From Eggerthellaceae bacterium (lineage in GTDB: Bacteria; Actinomycetota; Coriobacteriia; Coriobacteriales; Eggerthellaceae), in the NCBI GenBank assembly GCA_017960005.1, contig JAGCZM010000048.1:1-8139 (forward strand): DNA of 8,139 nucleotides, read 5' to 3'. Below the pieces are notes generated by a model. The model was given only the letters and a program-made list of their open reading frames with translations, had not been told where the DNA came from and made no database searches. This document shows positions 1-5,807 of the stretch, piece by piece (within the stretch, counting starts at the first letter, position 1; each line of letters opens with the position of its first letter). A program made the translations under genes and the position numbers.

Positions 1-2
1 AG

Positions 3-335
3 CCCGAACCGGAGCCCGAACCCGAGCCTTATGTCCCCGAGATTCCCGGCGGCTTGGCAAACAAGGAAGTCGTTTTGTTCGCCACGCATTTCGGAACACC
101 GGGCAATACGTTGGAGAGAATGCGCGAAGAGTGCTCCGTTGCCGAAAACGTCACCTTCGGCCCCACCGCTTTGTTTGAGTTTGACGAGGACGGCGGTCCC
201 AACATGATTACTCCCGAAGAGGAAGTCGACGCATGGATTCAGCAACTCGTCGATTTGTATTGCCAGCCCGATCCCGAAGAGGAAACAGAGGGCGAGAATG
301 CAGACGAGATGGCCGAAGAAACCGCTGCCGAATAA
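3..335 (+). CDS. Flavodoxin-like protein, C-terminal part (5' end outside window)
   Basis: The frame is open to the left edge, so this is the last 110 residues of a longer protein; the TTG at 54 is internal. The visible part begins with a Pro-Glu repeat (PEPEPEPEP). It continues with a hydrophobic strand (VVLFATHFG), then PGNTLERMREE, and later VDAWIQQL. This strand, glycine-rich loop and helix order, closing on a Trp-containing helix, resembles the second half of a flavodoxin fold, where such proteins bind FMN and carry electrons in the cytoplasm. The last 20 or so residues are a very acidic Glu-rich tail. The family call is by eye from half a domain. The Pro-Glu stretch may be a linker inserted before or within the flavodoxin domain. 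A strong terminator follows the stop, so this is the last gene of its transcript and is unrelated to the convergent membrane protein genes. Confidence 0.6.
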   Translation, partial: PEPEPEPEPYVPEIPGGLANKEVVLFATHFGTPGNTLERMREECSVAENVTFGPTALFEFDEDGGPNMITPEEEVDAWIQQLVDLYCQPDPEEETEGENADEMAEETAAE

Positions 336-358
336 AGCATTGTCAAACGGATTATGCG

Positions 359-388
359 CAAACCGCCCGAATCGGGCGGTTTGTTTTT
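359..388 (+). terminator. Rho-independent terminator after the flavodoxin-like gene
   Basis: The arm CAAACCGCCCG (359-369) pairs perfectly with CGGGCGGTTTG (373-383) across a three-base loop, followed directly by TTTTT (384-388). This is a textbook intrinsic terminator for the + strand gene ending at 335. The stop codon of the convergent - strand gene (387-389) lies in the T tract, so that gene may share the hairpin. The run after the stem on the - strand is only TTT, so termination from that side should be weaker. Confidence 0.88.
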
Positions 389-1208
389 ATGCGGCTTTGT
401 TGAAATGATTGTTTGCGCTCAGGGCAATGAGCGTTTGCGATATCGGATAAAACATCCAGGCAAAGTCATGGCCGCTGTGCAGCAGCGCGTCGATGATCGC
501 ACTTTGTCCGAAATCCAAATACACGCCCTCCGCGGCCGCCAATCCGATGAGGATGTCGCAGCATATGAAGAACAGCAATCCGAAGAACAGAAGTCTCGTG
601 GAGCGGTTGATTTTGAATATCGTTGCGGCAAAGATGATGTTGATGAACAGATTCGCGATATAAAACAAAGAAACCAATGCCACATAGTCGGTATTTTGAC
701 CCAAAACGACGATGCAGCCGACGACGGCGCCCAAACAAACGATACCGCGCACCCACAGGTGCATGCGCCTGATTCTGCCGGGGTCTTTGCATTCGCTTTG
801 ATACAGATATATCAAAACGAAATACGAAATCTGAGACAAAACGAACGCGCTCATGGCAATCGCTTGGTTTCTGGGAATCATGATGACCAGGAACCAGTCG
901 GCGATTATCGTGAAGAACAATCCTGCCTGTATCAGCCAGTTTTGCGGTATGCGGAAAAAGAGTTTGCGGTCGTTTGCTTTGAGATAATCCCGGATCATCG
1001 CACCCGCGGCATAGCAAAACGCCAGCAACGTGCAGGCGTATTCCGCAAACCGCAGATTGTCTCCGCAGAAGGCTTTGAACGCTTCCGCCGAAGCGGTGTC
1101 GGCAAAGGGAATCCAGCCCATCAGCACCAAATGGATTGCCCAAAACAGTATCGCGACGATGCATACGAAAGCACCCGTTATGAGTTTTTCGGAAAGGCCC
1201 ATCGTCAT
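387..1208 (-). CDS. YhhN-like (lysoplasmalogenase / TMEM86 family) integral membrane protein
   Basis: A 273-residue protein made almost entirely of hydrophobic helices (about seven to eight by eye) with little soluble sequence. Features shared with the YhhN family are: an Asp in the middle of a helix (IADWFLVI, residues 102-109, Asp104), followed by a helix like the family's F..aH..Y segment (FVLSQISYFVLIY); a second intramembrane Asp in FFICCDILIG (Asp218); and a closing YPISQTLIALS helix like the family's Y..aQ.Li. Characterised YhhN/TMEM86 members hydrolyse the vinyl-ether bond of lysoplasmalogens. I infer that activity only from the pattern. I chose ATG 1208 because GGAG (1215-1218) lies six bases upstream; TTG 1220 overlaps that site and ATG 1202 is too far from it. 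The gene follows the YwaF/TMEM164-like gene by 33 bases and has no promoter of its own that I can see, so the two are probably co-transcribed. It may instead be a divergent family member with another lipid substrate. Confidence 0.65.
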   Translation of the reverse strand: MTMGLSEKLITGAFVCIVAILFWAIHLVLMGWIPFADTASAEAFKAFCGDNLRFAEYACTLLAFCYAAGAMIRDYLKANDRKLFFRIPQNWLIQAGLFFTIIADWFLVIMIPRNQAIAMSAFVLSQISYFVLIYLYQSECKDPGRIRRMHLWVRGIVCLGAVVGCIVVLGQNTDYVALVSLFYIANLFINIIFAATIFKINRSTRLLFFGLLFFICCDILIGLAAAEGVYLDFGQSAIIDALLHSGHDFAWMFYPISQTLIALSANNHFNKAA

Positions 1209-1241
1209 ATCCGACTCCAAAGGCTCAAAAAAGCGGGCATT

Positions 1242-2168
1242 TTATTCGTTTCGGGAAGCTTTCTTGTCCGCGATTTTTTCTTTGATCGTGTAGCAAAGCT
1301 TGAGCAGCAACCAAAACAGCCAGCAGACAAATCCCGCGACGACCATGAATCCGAACACATAGGTGCAAAGGAACACCGGATAGGGTACCGCCGCATAGAT
1401 GATGCTCAGTACCGGCAGGGTGCACGGATACCAGGGGCTGATGTAGAACATGTTAAACGTGCCGGGGATATAGTAGTGACCGATGACATCGAGGCCCAGT
1501 GCCAGAAGCAATATCGGTATGAACACGAGCACCGCGGGCAGGTAGGTCTTGAAGTTCAGATACTTATACAGATGTGCGATGGTGACGATGCCGGTGATAA
1601 TCTGGATGCCGTGGTGGACCATCGTTTGGATGTTGATGCCGATCATGTTGGTGTAGACATCGTTGGGAAACACGTATACGGCCAAACCTCCGAACAACGC
1701 AAAGGAGGCCAAGAAGACCATCAGGGCATTTCTTATCTTGCCGGGCTTGAGAAACGCGATGAAGGGCATGACATAGAGGGGAGTCGAGCACAACTGGTAG
1801 GGGAATGCATACCACTGATAACTCCAGGATGCCGCATCTCCGTCCACATGCAGGGAGAACACCAATTGCTTGTAGATCTCGAACAAAACGATGATGATCC
1901 AGCATATGGCGATGAAACGGCGGTAGGTAAACTCGTTTCCGGTGACGGGGATGTTTTTGGAAGCGGTTTTGGCAAGCCATTGTTTGGCGAAAAGACCGCC
2001 CGGAGCGATACCGGCAGCGGCTTTGGCATCCGCTTTGTTGATCAACATAACCATGAAGACGGTAACGCAAATCATGATGGCGACGGACATCAGATGGAAC
2101 CATCCGTAATTGCCGGGGGTTTCCATGGTTGCCTGCAAGGCATTCAGCATTTGCTCGAAAAGCGTCAT
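1242..2168 (-). CDS. YwaF / TMEM164-like integral membrane protein
   Basis: A 308-residue polytopic membrane protein with about seven helices. The N-terminal part has the FHL element (His25), as in YwaF-type proteins, followed by a short loop. The core contains FEIYKQ (about 96-101), FPYQLCSTPLYV (about 122-133, Cys127) and NIQTMVHHG (about 179-187, His185 and His186). The Cys-in-helix plus His-His layout matches what I know of the YwaF/TMEM164 family. Human TMEM164 is a cysteine-dependent acyltransferase that makes ether-linked phosphatidylethanolamines; whether the bacterial relatives do so is unproven. The C-terminal tail is charged and lysine-rich, so it is probably cytoplasmic. I chose ATG 2168 because GGGAGGG (2172-2178) lies just upstream; upstream starts at 2180 and 2225 lack a binding site, and 2225 falls in the predicted -35 element. 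It is the first gene of a two-gene operon with the YhhN-like gene. Confidence 0.65.
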   Translation of the reverse strand: MTLFEQMLNALQATMETPGNYGWFHLMSVAIMICVTVFMVMLINKADAKAAAGIAPGGLFAKQWLAKTASKNIPVTGNEFTYRRFIAICWIIIVLFEIYKQLVFSLHVDGDAASWSYQWYAFPYQLCSTPLYVMPFIAFLKPGKIRNALMVFLASFALFGGLAVYVFPNDVYTNMIGINIQTMVHHGIQIITGIVTIAHLYKYLNFKTYLPAVLVFIPILLLALGLDVIGHYYIPGTFNMFYISPWYPCTLPVLSIIYAAVPYPVFLCTYVFGFMVVAGFVCWLFWLLLKLCYTIKEKIADKKASRNE

Positions 2169-2171
2169 ATT

Positions 2172-2178
2172 CCCTCCC
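2172..2178 (-). promoter_or_regulatory. Ribosome binding site deciding the YwaF/TMEM164-like start
   Basis: On the - strand the sequence reads GGGAGGG, with its GGAGG core four bases before ATG 2168. No comparable purine tract precedes the in-frame ATG 2180 or TTG 2225, so this site fixes the start at 2168. Confidence 0.7.
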
Positions 2179-2196
2179 ATAAAAGCCGCTTTGCGA

Positions 2197-2225
2197 ACTA
2201 TATGCCAAATGAGGGATACGGGCAA
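2197..2225 (-). promoter_or_regulatory. Sigma-A type promoter for the two membrane protein genes
   Basis: On the - strand a -35 box TTGCCC (2220-2225, four of six consensus bases) and a -10 box TATAGT (2197-2202, five of six) are separated by 17 bases. The start of transcription would fall near 2190, giving a leader of about 22 bases with a strong ribosome binding site. The spacing, match and position fit together well. Confidence 0.55.
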
Positions 2226-2251
2226 ATCAACCCCGTTGCTTGGGGTTGATT
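2225..2251. promoter_or_regulatory. 10-bp perfect dyad next to the -35 box (candidate operator)
   Basis: AATCAACCCC (2225-2234) and GGGGTTGATT (2242-2251) are perfect inverted repeats with a seven-base spacer. The dyad touches the -35 box of the - strand promoter and lies in the divergent region. No T tract follows on either strand, so it does not look like an intrinsic terminator. A transcription factor site is the likeliest reading; a cruciform or RNA hairpin on the + strand transcript is an alternative. Confidence 0.45.
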
Positions 2252-2432
2252 GTGGTTATTCGATAATTCGGGGTTTTGAATGGGGCGGTAGGGTCTTTAT
2301 CGATTAGCCTTTGCGGCGTATAGTATGCATTGCCGAAAATCATTCGTTCGATGAAAGATTCGGCAACATGGACAACAGGTATCCGACGACCGGTCGGTTC
2401 ATAGATTGCAAACAGGTGAGAGGAGAACTACG

Positions 2433-2585
2433 ATGGCGGCTCAAACCAAAGATGCAGGACAAAACAACGGCGCCGATCAATCTCAGGTCGATCCCAAGTG
2501 GGTCAAACCCGTCATTGCATGGAGCATTTTGGCGGCCGAGTTGGTGTTGGCGATAGGTATCGGGTTGTTGGTTTGTCTGATTTAA
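2433..2585 (+). CDS. Small single-pass membrane protein, 50 residues, unknown function
   Basis: The start ATG at 2433 follows AGGAG (2421-2425) by seven bases, which is a strong site, and the frame closes with TAA at 2583. The first 20 residues are polar and rich in Gln, Asn and Asp (MAAQTKDAGQNN and on). A PKWVKP turn follows, then one hydrophobic helix of about 22 residues that runs to the C-terminus (VIAWSILAAELV... to VCLI). The helix has a Glu in its middle (AAELVLA). I do not recognise a family. A cytoplasmic N-terminus with a tail-anchored helix is a plausible topology. A hairpin (2676-2702) lies between it and the first prepilin gene, so it may be a separate monocistronic unit or the first, attenuated gene of the pilus operon. 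The ribosome binding site and the clean helix argue that it is real. Confidence 0.6.
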   Translation: MAAQTKDAGQNNGADQSQVDPKWVKPVIAWSILAAELVLAIGIGLLVCLI

Positions 2586-2675
2586 ACAATCGAAGTATCG
2601 GTTGATTGATTGCCGATAAGAGATGATTCGTTTTCATTGTTATCGCTTGAACATCATTGATAAAAGGATTTCGTG

Positions 2676-2709
2676 AGACTCGCCGCCATAGGGGGCGGGT
2701 CTTGTCTTT
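2676..2709 (+). terminator. Hairpin with T-rich tail: terminator or attenuator before the prepilin genes
   Basis: AGACTCGCCGCC (2676-2687) pairs with GGGGGCGGGTCT (2691-2702), with one G-G mismatch and one G-T wobble, across a three-base loop. TGTCTTT follows. The stem is GC-rich and sits 16 bases before the chosen start of the first prepilin gene. It could end the transcript of the 50-residue gene, or partly stop a read-through transcript. The tail is interrupted by G and C, so the call is moderate. Confidence 0.5.
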
Positions 2710-2725
2710 GTGGAATAATAAATAC

Positions 2726-3373
2726 ATGGTTGGTTTTGGCAGGAAATACGATAAACCGGTTTTTGATAATCGCGGTTTTACGATACTCGAGCTCGTCATC
2801 GTGTTGGTCTTGGTGGCAATCATAGGCTTTATCGTGGTGATGTTTACCACTCTCGTTTCCACCAGGGTTGCCCAATCGACCATCGAATCCCAGGTTCTCT
2901 CTCAGGCAAACGCCGTCGACAACGCCTTTGAGCATTGGGTCGGTTCCTTTGACGAAAACGGTACGCGCTATACCTTTATTCCCGCATCCGAGGATGAACA
3001 AAACCCCTATCCCGCGCAGATGCAGGCAACCGTCGGAAGCGGTCTTTCCGAAAAAACATACGTCTTTTACTTTGAGGACGGATATCTTTGGCGCTCGTAC
3101 CCGAGAAACAATTCCGCCTCGACAATCGTAAATCGCATCGCGCTCGAGGATGTCATAACCCTTGATTTTGCCGTCATGCCTCTCGAGAGATCTTCCGAGC
3201 CCGTGGGCGGCATCATCAACGCAACGGTTTCTTTTTCTCAGGAGCGTGCCAAAAAGATCATATCCGGCGAAGCCATGAACATATATCGTGCCGTCAGAAG
3301 CTTCGATACGCAATTTGTCACGGGCGGGGTGTTTATCGAACTGACCGAAGCGGACTTATCGAGCGGTGTTTGA
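2726..3373 (+). CDS. Type IV prepilin-like protein (minor pseudopilin)
   Basis: A 215-residue secreted protein with a class III signal: a 17-residue leader ending in DNRG, then the mature N-terminus FTILELVIVLVLVAIIG. Cleavage is expected between Gly17 and Phe18, and Glu is at mature position 5, the residue used for subunit assembly. The hydrophobic stretch (about residues 18-42) is the stalk helix; the remaining roughly 170 residues should form a soluble head outside the membrane. I cannot assign the head to a named pilin. The ATG at 2726 gives a leader of normal length. Its ribosome binding site is poor (TGGA 11 bases upstream). The frame could start earlier at TTG 2657, but that would add an odd basic extension through the hairpin. 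It is the first gene of the pilus run; its stop is one base before the next start. Confidence 0.8.
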   Translation: MVGFGRKYDKPVFDNRGFTILELVIVLVLVAIIGFIVVMFTTLVSTRVAQSTIESQVLSQANAVDNAFEHWVGSFDENGTRYTFIPASEDEQNPYPAQMQATVGSGLSEKTYVFYFEDGYLWRSYPRNNSASTIVNRIALEDVITLDFAVMPLERSSEPVGGIINATVSFSQERAKKIISGEAMNIYRAVRSFDTQFVTGGVFIELTEADLSSGV

Positions 3374-3374
3374 T

Positions 3375-3872
3375 ATGGATATGCGCAATAAAGACAAACG
3401 ACAAAAAGGAGGGTTTTCGATAGCGGAGGCCGTGATTGCCATGGCCGTGATATCGATTATCTCCATCGTGGCGATATCGGTGGTGCAATCCGGTGTCGAA
3501 ACCCAAGGCAAAAGCATCAGCTCCTTTAAAACACGTACCCTCTCGCAAAATGTCCTCGAATGCTTCAAGGTCGCAGCCGACTACGACGAGTTTTCTTTCC
3601 TGGTCTTGTCCGACCATCCTTTGTCCGGACATATGATGTTGGGAGGAAGACAGCCCGACACTTCCTCGGTTTATCCCGATCAAAACCGCATCGAGATGTA
3701 CTTTGACTGTTCCGATTACGATTTGTTCATCGATGTGGGGTTCAACGACATCGCCAGTTTGAAAGGGCCTTGGTTTATCGCCAATGCCGTTTCGAGAGAC
3801 GATCCGAGCAAGGTTTTGTTTGCCTACACCTATTCCAAGGGTGTGGAGTTTGACGGGGGAGGCAACGGATAA
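3375..3872 (+). CDS. Type IV prepilin-like protein (minor pseudopilin)
   Basis: A 165-residue protein with a 13-residue basic leader ending in KGG, followed by FSIAEAVIAMAVISIISIVA. Prepilin peptidase should cut after Gly13, leaving Phe at +1 and Glu at +5. After the stalk helix come about 125 residues of a soluble domain with two Cys (in NVLECF and FDCSD) that could form a disulphide. The ATG at 3375 begins one base after the preceding stop, which suggests translational coupling; a GTG at 3366 is possible but overlaps the preceding gene more deeply. The stop overlaps the next start (TAATG). The specific pilin role is not recognisable; a minor, initiating or tip subunit is likely. Confidence 0.78.
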   Translation: MDMRNKDKRQKGGFSIAEAVIAMAVISIISIVAISVVQSGVETQGKSISSFKTRTLSQNVLECFKVAADYDEFSFLVLSDHPLSGHMMLGGRQPDTSSVYPDQNRIEMYFDCSDYDLFIDVGFNDIASLKGPWFIANAVSRDDPSKVLFAYTYSKGVEFDGGGNG

Positions 3873-4354
3873 TGGCCTACTCGTTTAAAGAAAATATCAA
3901 AAACAACAAAGGCCTCTCTCTCGAGATGGCGATATTCATGTTGATCGTGATATTCGGTCTTTGCACGATTCTGGTAACGGTGGGCATCATGGTGTTCAAC
4001 CAAGAAAGAAAAGCGCTTAATGATATGAACGAAACGGTGCTGCTTGACGGTATGGGAGACGAGTTTGCTTCCTTTGCCGCTTTGTCTTTTGCCGAAAGCA
4101 ACCATACGTTTATTCTCTCCAGATACGCAATCGATTCCGATTTTTGCAAACGAGGGGAATACACGTATACGGACGTGCACGGGCAAGAGCAAGTCGGATA
4201 CAGATATTGGTTGTTCGTTTCTCAGGAGCGCAATGCTTTGGATGAGGTGGTTCGCTACGAACTCAAGGTTCGTGATGCCCGAGAAAACGGTAATGTTCTT
4301 TTGACGGTTACGGTCAATAACCACGGCGATATCGGCTCTTGGAAGTATGCTTAG
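3872..4354 (+). CDS. Third prepilin-like protein with an atypical cleavage region
   Basis: A 160-residue protein with a basic 14-residue N-terminus ending in NNKG, then LSLEMAIFML and a hydrophobic helix to about residue 40 (ending near GIMVF). The remainder is a polar domain. It looks like a prepilin whose leader is cut after Gly14, but Glu then falls at +4 instead of +5, and +1 is Leu instead of Phe or Met. Its place in the run, after two clear prepilin genes and before the PilM-like gene, supports a pilus role. Its ATG overlaps the preceding TAA by one base, with GGAGG at 3858-3862. It could instead be an uncleaved single-pass anchor protein of the machine. Confidence 0.62.
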   Translation: MAYSFKENIKNNKGLSLEMAIFMLIVIFGLCTILVTVGIMVFNQERKALNDMNETVLLDGMGDEFASFAALSFAESNHTFILSRYAIDSDFCKRGEYTYTDVHGQEQVGYRYWLFVSQERNALDEVVRYELKVRDARENGNVLLTVTVNNHGDIGSWKYA

Positions 4355-4406
4355 CATTGGTTTTTGATTTGATGGTTTAGGCGTTACATACGAAAGGTTT
4401 TTTGAT

Positions 4407-5774
4407 ATGGCGGCTCGTTCAAATGTCATTCACGTCAATATGGAAACAAAGCAATTCGAGCTTTATTCCATGGAAGAGCGCAACTTAAACTCGTTGGTTT
4501 TGGATGCATCACCGTATAAATCCAAACTTTTCGACGATGCGTTTTACGACGCCTTCGCGGCATCGCTTGATCGCTGGAACGAGCGGTTTGCGTTTACGGG
4601 ATCCTCTCTTGTCATGCTTTTGCCCGATCGTGCCGTTGCCACCAACACGTTTACGGTTCCTACCATGCGCCGCAATATGCAAAAAAGCGCCGTGGACAAT
4701 GCCCTTGAAGGCCTGTTCAAGAACAAAGATGAGCTGCGTATCTCCGTGTCTCCCATACAGAGCACCAAGCAGACGTCCACCTACCTTTGCACGGCGATAA
4801 GAAACGACATCATCGCCGGCCTGCAGGCGCAGTTGGGACAATACAAGCCGGCAAGCAATATCGTCACTTACGAAAGCGCCGCCGTAGCGCGTGCGGTTAC
4901 CGCCTTAAACCCACGTACCCGCAACAGCACGTTTTTGTTCATGGATATCCAGAAGTCCTGCACCCATTTGGTGTTTATCGGAAAAGGCAACGCTCTTGCC
5001 TCAAGCACGCTTCCGTTTGGGTTCAGTGTCCTAAAGAGCAACAAAATCGTCGACGACTATATGCTGTTTAATCACGATGTCGCTCAGTTGGCGGTCTTAA
5101 ACGCACGCGAGCGCGCACGTGCCAAGGCATTGACCCTTATGGGAGACGAGGGCGCCATGGAAGCGGGCATGGCGATTGCATCCTCCCGCCGGGAAACACA
5201 GGAAAATGCCGAGGACGGCAAGCGTCTGCTCATCGGTTTTGACGACCACGGCGCTCCCATCTATGCCGACGAGGAGCAAAAAAACGTCGACAGAGCCAAC
5301 CGCGCTTCCGTCGAGGCGGGCGCGTTAGTCGGCTTTGACGATCGCGGATTGCCGATTTACGCGCAGAGTTCCGCCGACGATTCGTTCGAGGAAACGCAAA
5401 GTGCGTCTTCGGGCGCAAAGATCAAGGTCTTGCCCAAGAAACAGCCCCGCAAGTTCCCGAAATACATGCTCAGGCCCACCCCGGAGACAACCGAGCAGCT
5501 GGTGTATGAGAATTTCAGGATTTTCATGAAATGGGCACTGCTGTCATTCGAGGGCAATCCGCAGTTTGCCTCTCTTTGCAAGCCCCCGCTCATTTGCGTC
5601 AACATGCCCGAAAAACTCAACTTCCTGTATGGCATGGCAAATGCGGAGGCTCAAGAAAACAAGGTTAAGTTCGTAAGTCTGGGATTGGACAACCAGCACC
5701 CCGGAGTATCCCGTCATCTGGAGTTCTTCGGTGCGCTGAGCGCTCCCGGGTTTACGCAATACATCACGTATTGA
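4407..5774 (+). CDS. pilM: PilM-like type IV pilus assembly protein (actin-fold) with a long insert
   Basis: A 455-residue cytoplasmic protein with no signal or membrane segment. Residues about 69-84 (VMLLPDRAVATNTFTV) and the following helical MRRNMQKSAVDNAL segment resemble the N-terminal part of PilM. Residues about 176-206 (FLFMDIQKSCTHLVF, then ...STLPFG) resemble the second nucleotide-site strand of the FtsA/PilM actin fold. The C-terminal part from about 366 (YENFRIFMKWALLSFEGN) continues the fold. Between roughly 215 and 360 there is a low-complexity, charged insert that holds two copies of GFDDxGxPIYA (starting at about 277 and 309). PilM in other systems binds PilN's cytoplasmic tail and joins the ATPase side to the membrane. 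The assignment rests on fold-like patterns and neighbours, not a strict motif. Ribosome binding site GAAAGG (4392-4397) lies nine bases before the ATG. No pilN or pilO follows, which is unusual. Confidence 0.6.
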   Translation: MAARSNVIHVNMETKQFELYSMEERNLNSLVLDASPYKSKLFDDAFYDAFAASLDRWNERFAFTGSSLVMLLPDRAVATNTFTVPTMRRNMQKSAVDNALEGLFKNKDELRISVSPIQSTKQTSTYLCTAIRNDIIAGLQAQLGQYKPASNIVTYESAAVARAVTALNPRTRNSTFLFMDIQKSCTHLVFIGKGNALASSTLPFGFSVLKSNKIVDDYMLFNHDVAQLAVLNARERARAKALTLMGDEGAMEAGMAIASSRRETQENAEDGKRLLIGFDDHGAPIYADEEQKNVDRANRASVEAGALVGFDDRGLPIYAQSSADDSFEETQSASSGAKIKVLPKKQPRKFPKYMLRPTPETTEQLVYENFRIFMKWALLSFEGNPQFASLCKPPLICVNMPEKLNFLYGMANAEAQENKVKFVSLGLDNQHPGVSRHLEFFGALSAPGFTQYITY

Positions 5775-5807
5775 TTTACCGACGGTGCGATTCGAAAGGA
5801 AAGAGCT

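Noticed and set aside
354..2249. Open frame of about 630 codons on the + strand across both - strand membrane protein genes
   Set aside because: It is antisense to two well-formed membrane proteins with good starts, runs through their intergenic gap, begins inside the terminator, and translates to a polar, His/Gln/Asp-rich sequence typical of the reverse complement of hydrophobic helices.
2296..2324. Possible + strand promoter (TTTATC, 17 bases, TATAGT) for the 50-residue gene
   Set aside because: The -10 box is good but the -35 box matches at only three of six positions, so I do not list it as a feature.
2387..2396. Perfect 10-base palindrome CGACCGGTCG in the leader of the 50-residue gene
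   Set aside because: Short and common by chance in mid-GC DNA; no second copy seen.
2311..2556. Alternative 81-residue + strand frame over the small membrane protein gene
   Set aside because: It has no ribosome binding site at its start and no recognisable pattern, while the 50-residue frame at 2433 has a strong site and a clear membrane helix.
2596..2618. TATCGG / CCGATA hairpin after the 50-residue gene
   Set aside because: Only six base pairs with an 11-base loop and no T tract, so not a convincing terminator.
2657..2725. Upstream TTG start for the first prepilin gene
   Set aside because: It would add a basic extension encoded by the hairpin sequence and make an unusually long leader; ATG 2726 gives a normal 17-residue leader. 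Its weak ribosome binding site keeps some doubt.
4364..4390. Promoter-like TTGATT and TACATA before the PilM-like gene
   Set aside because: The spacer is only 15 bases and the -10 box is weak; the 52-base gap is compatible with read-through from the prepilin genes.
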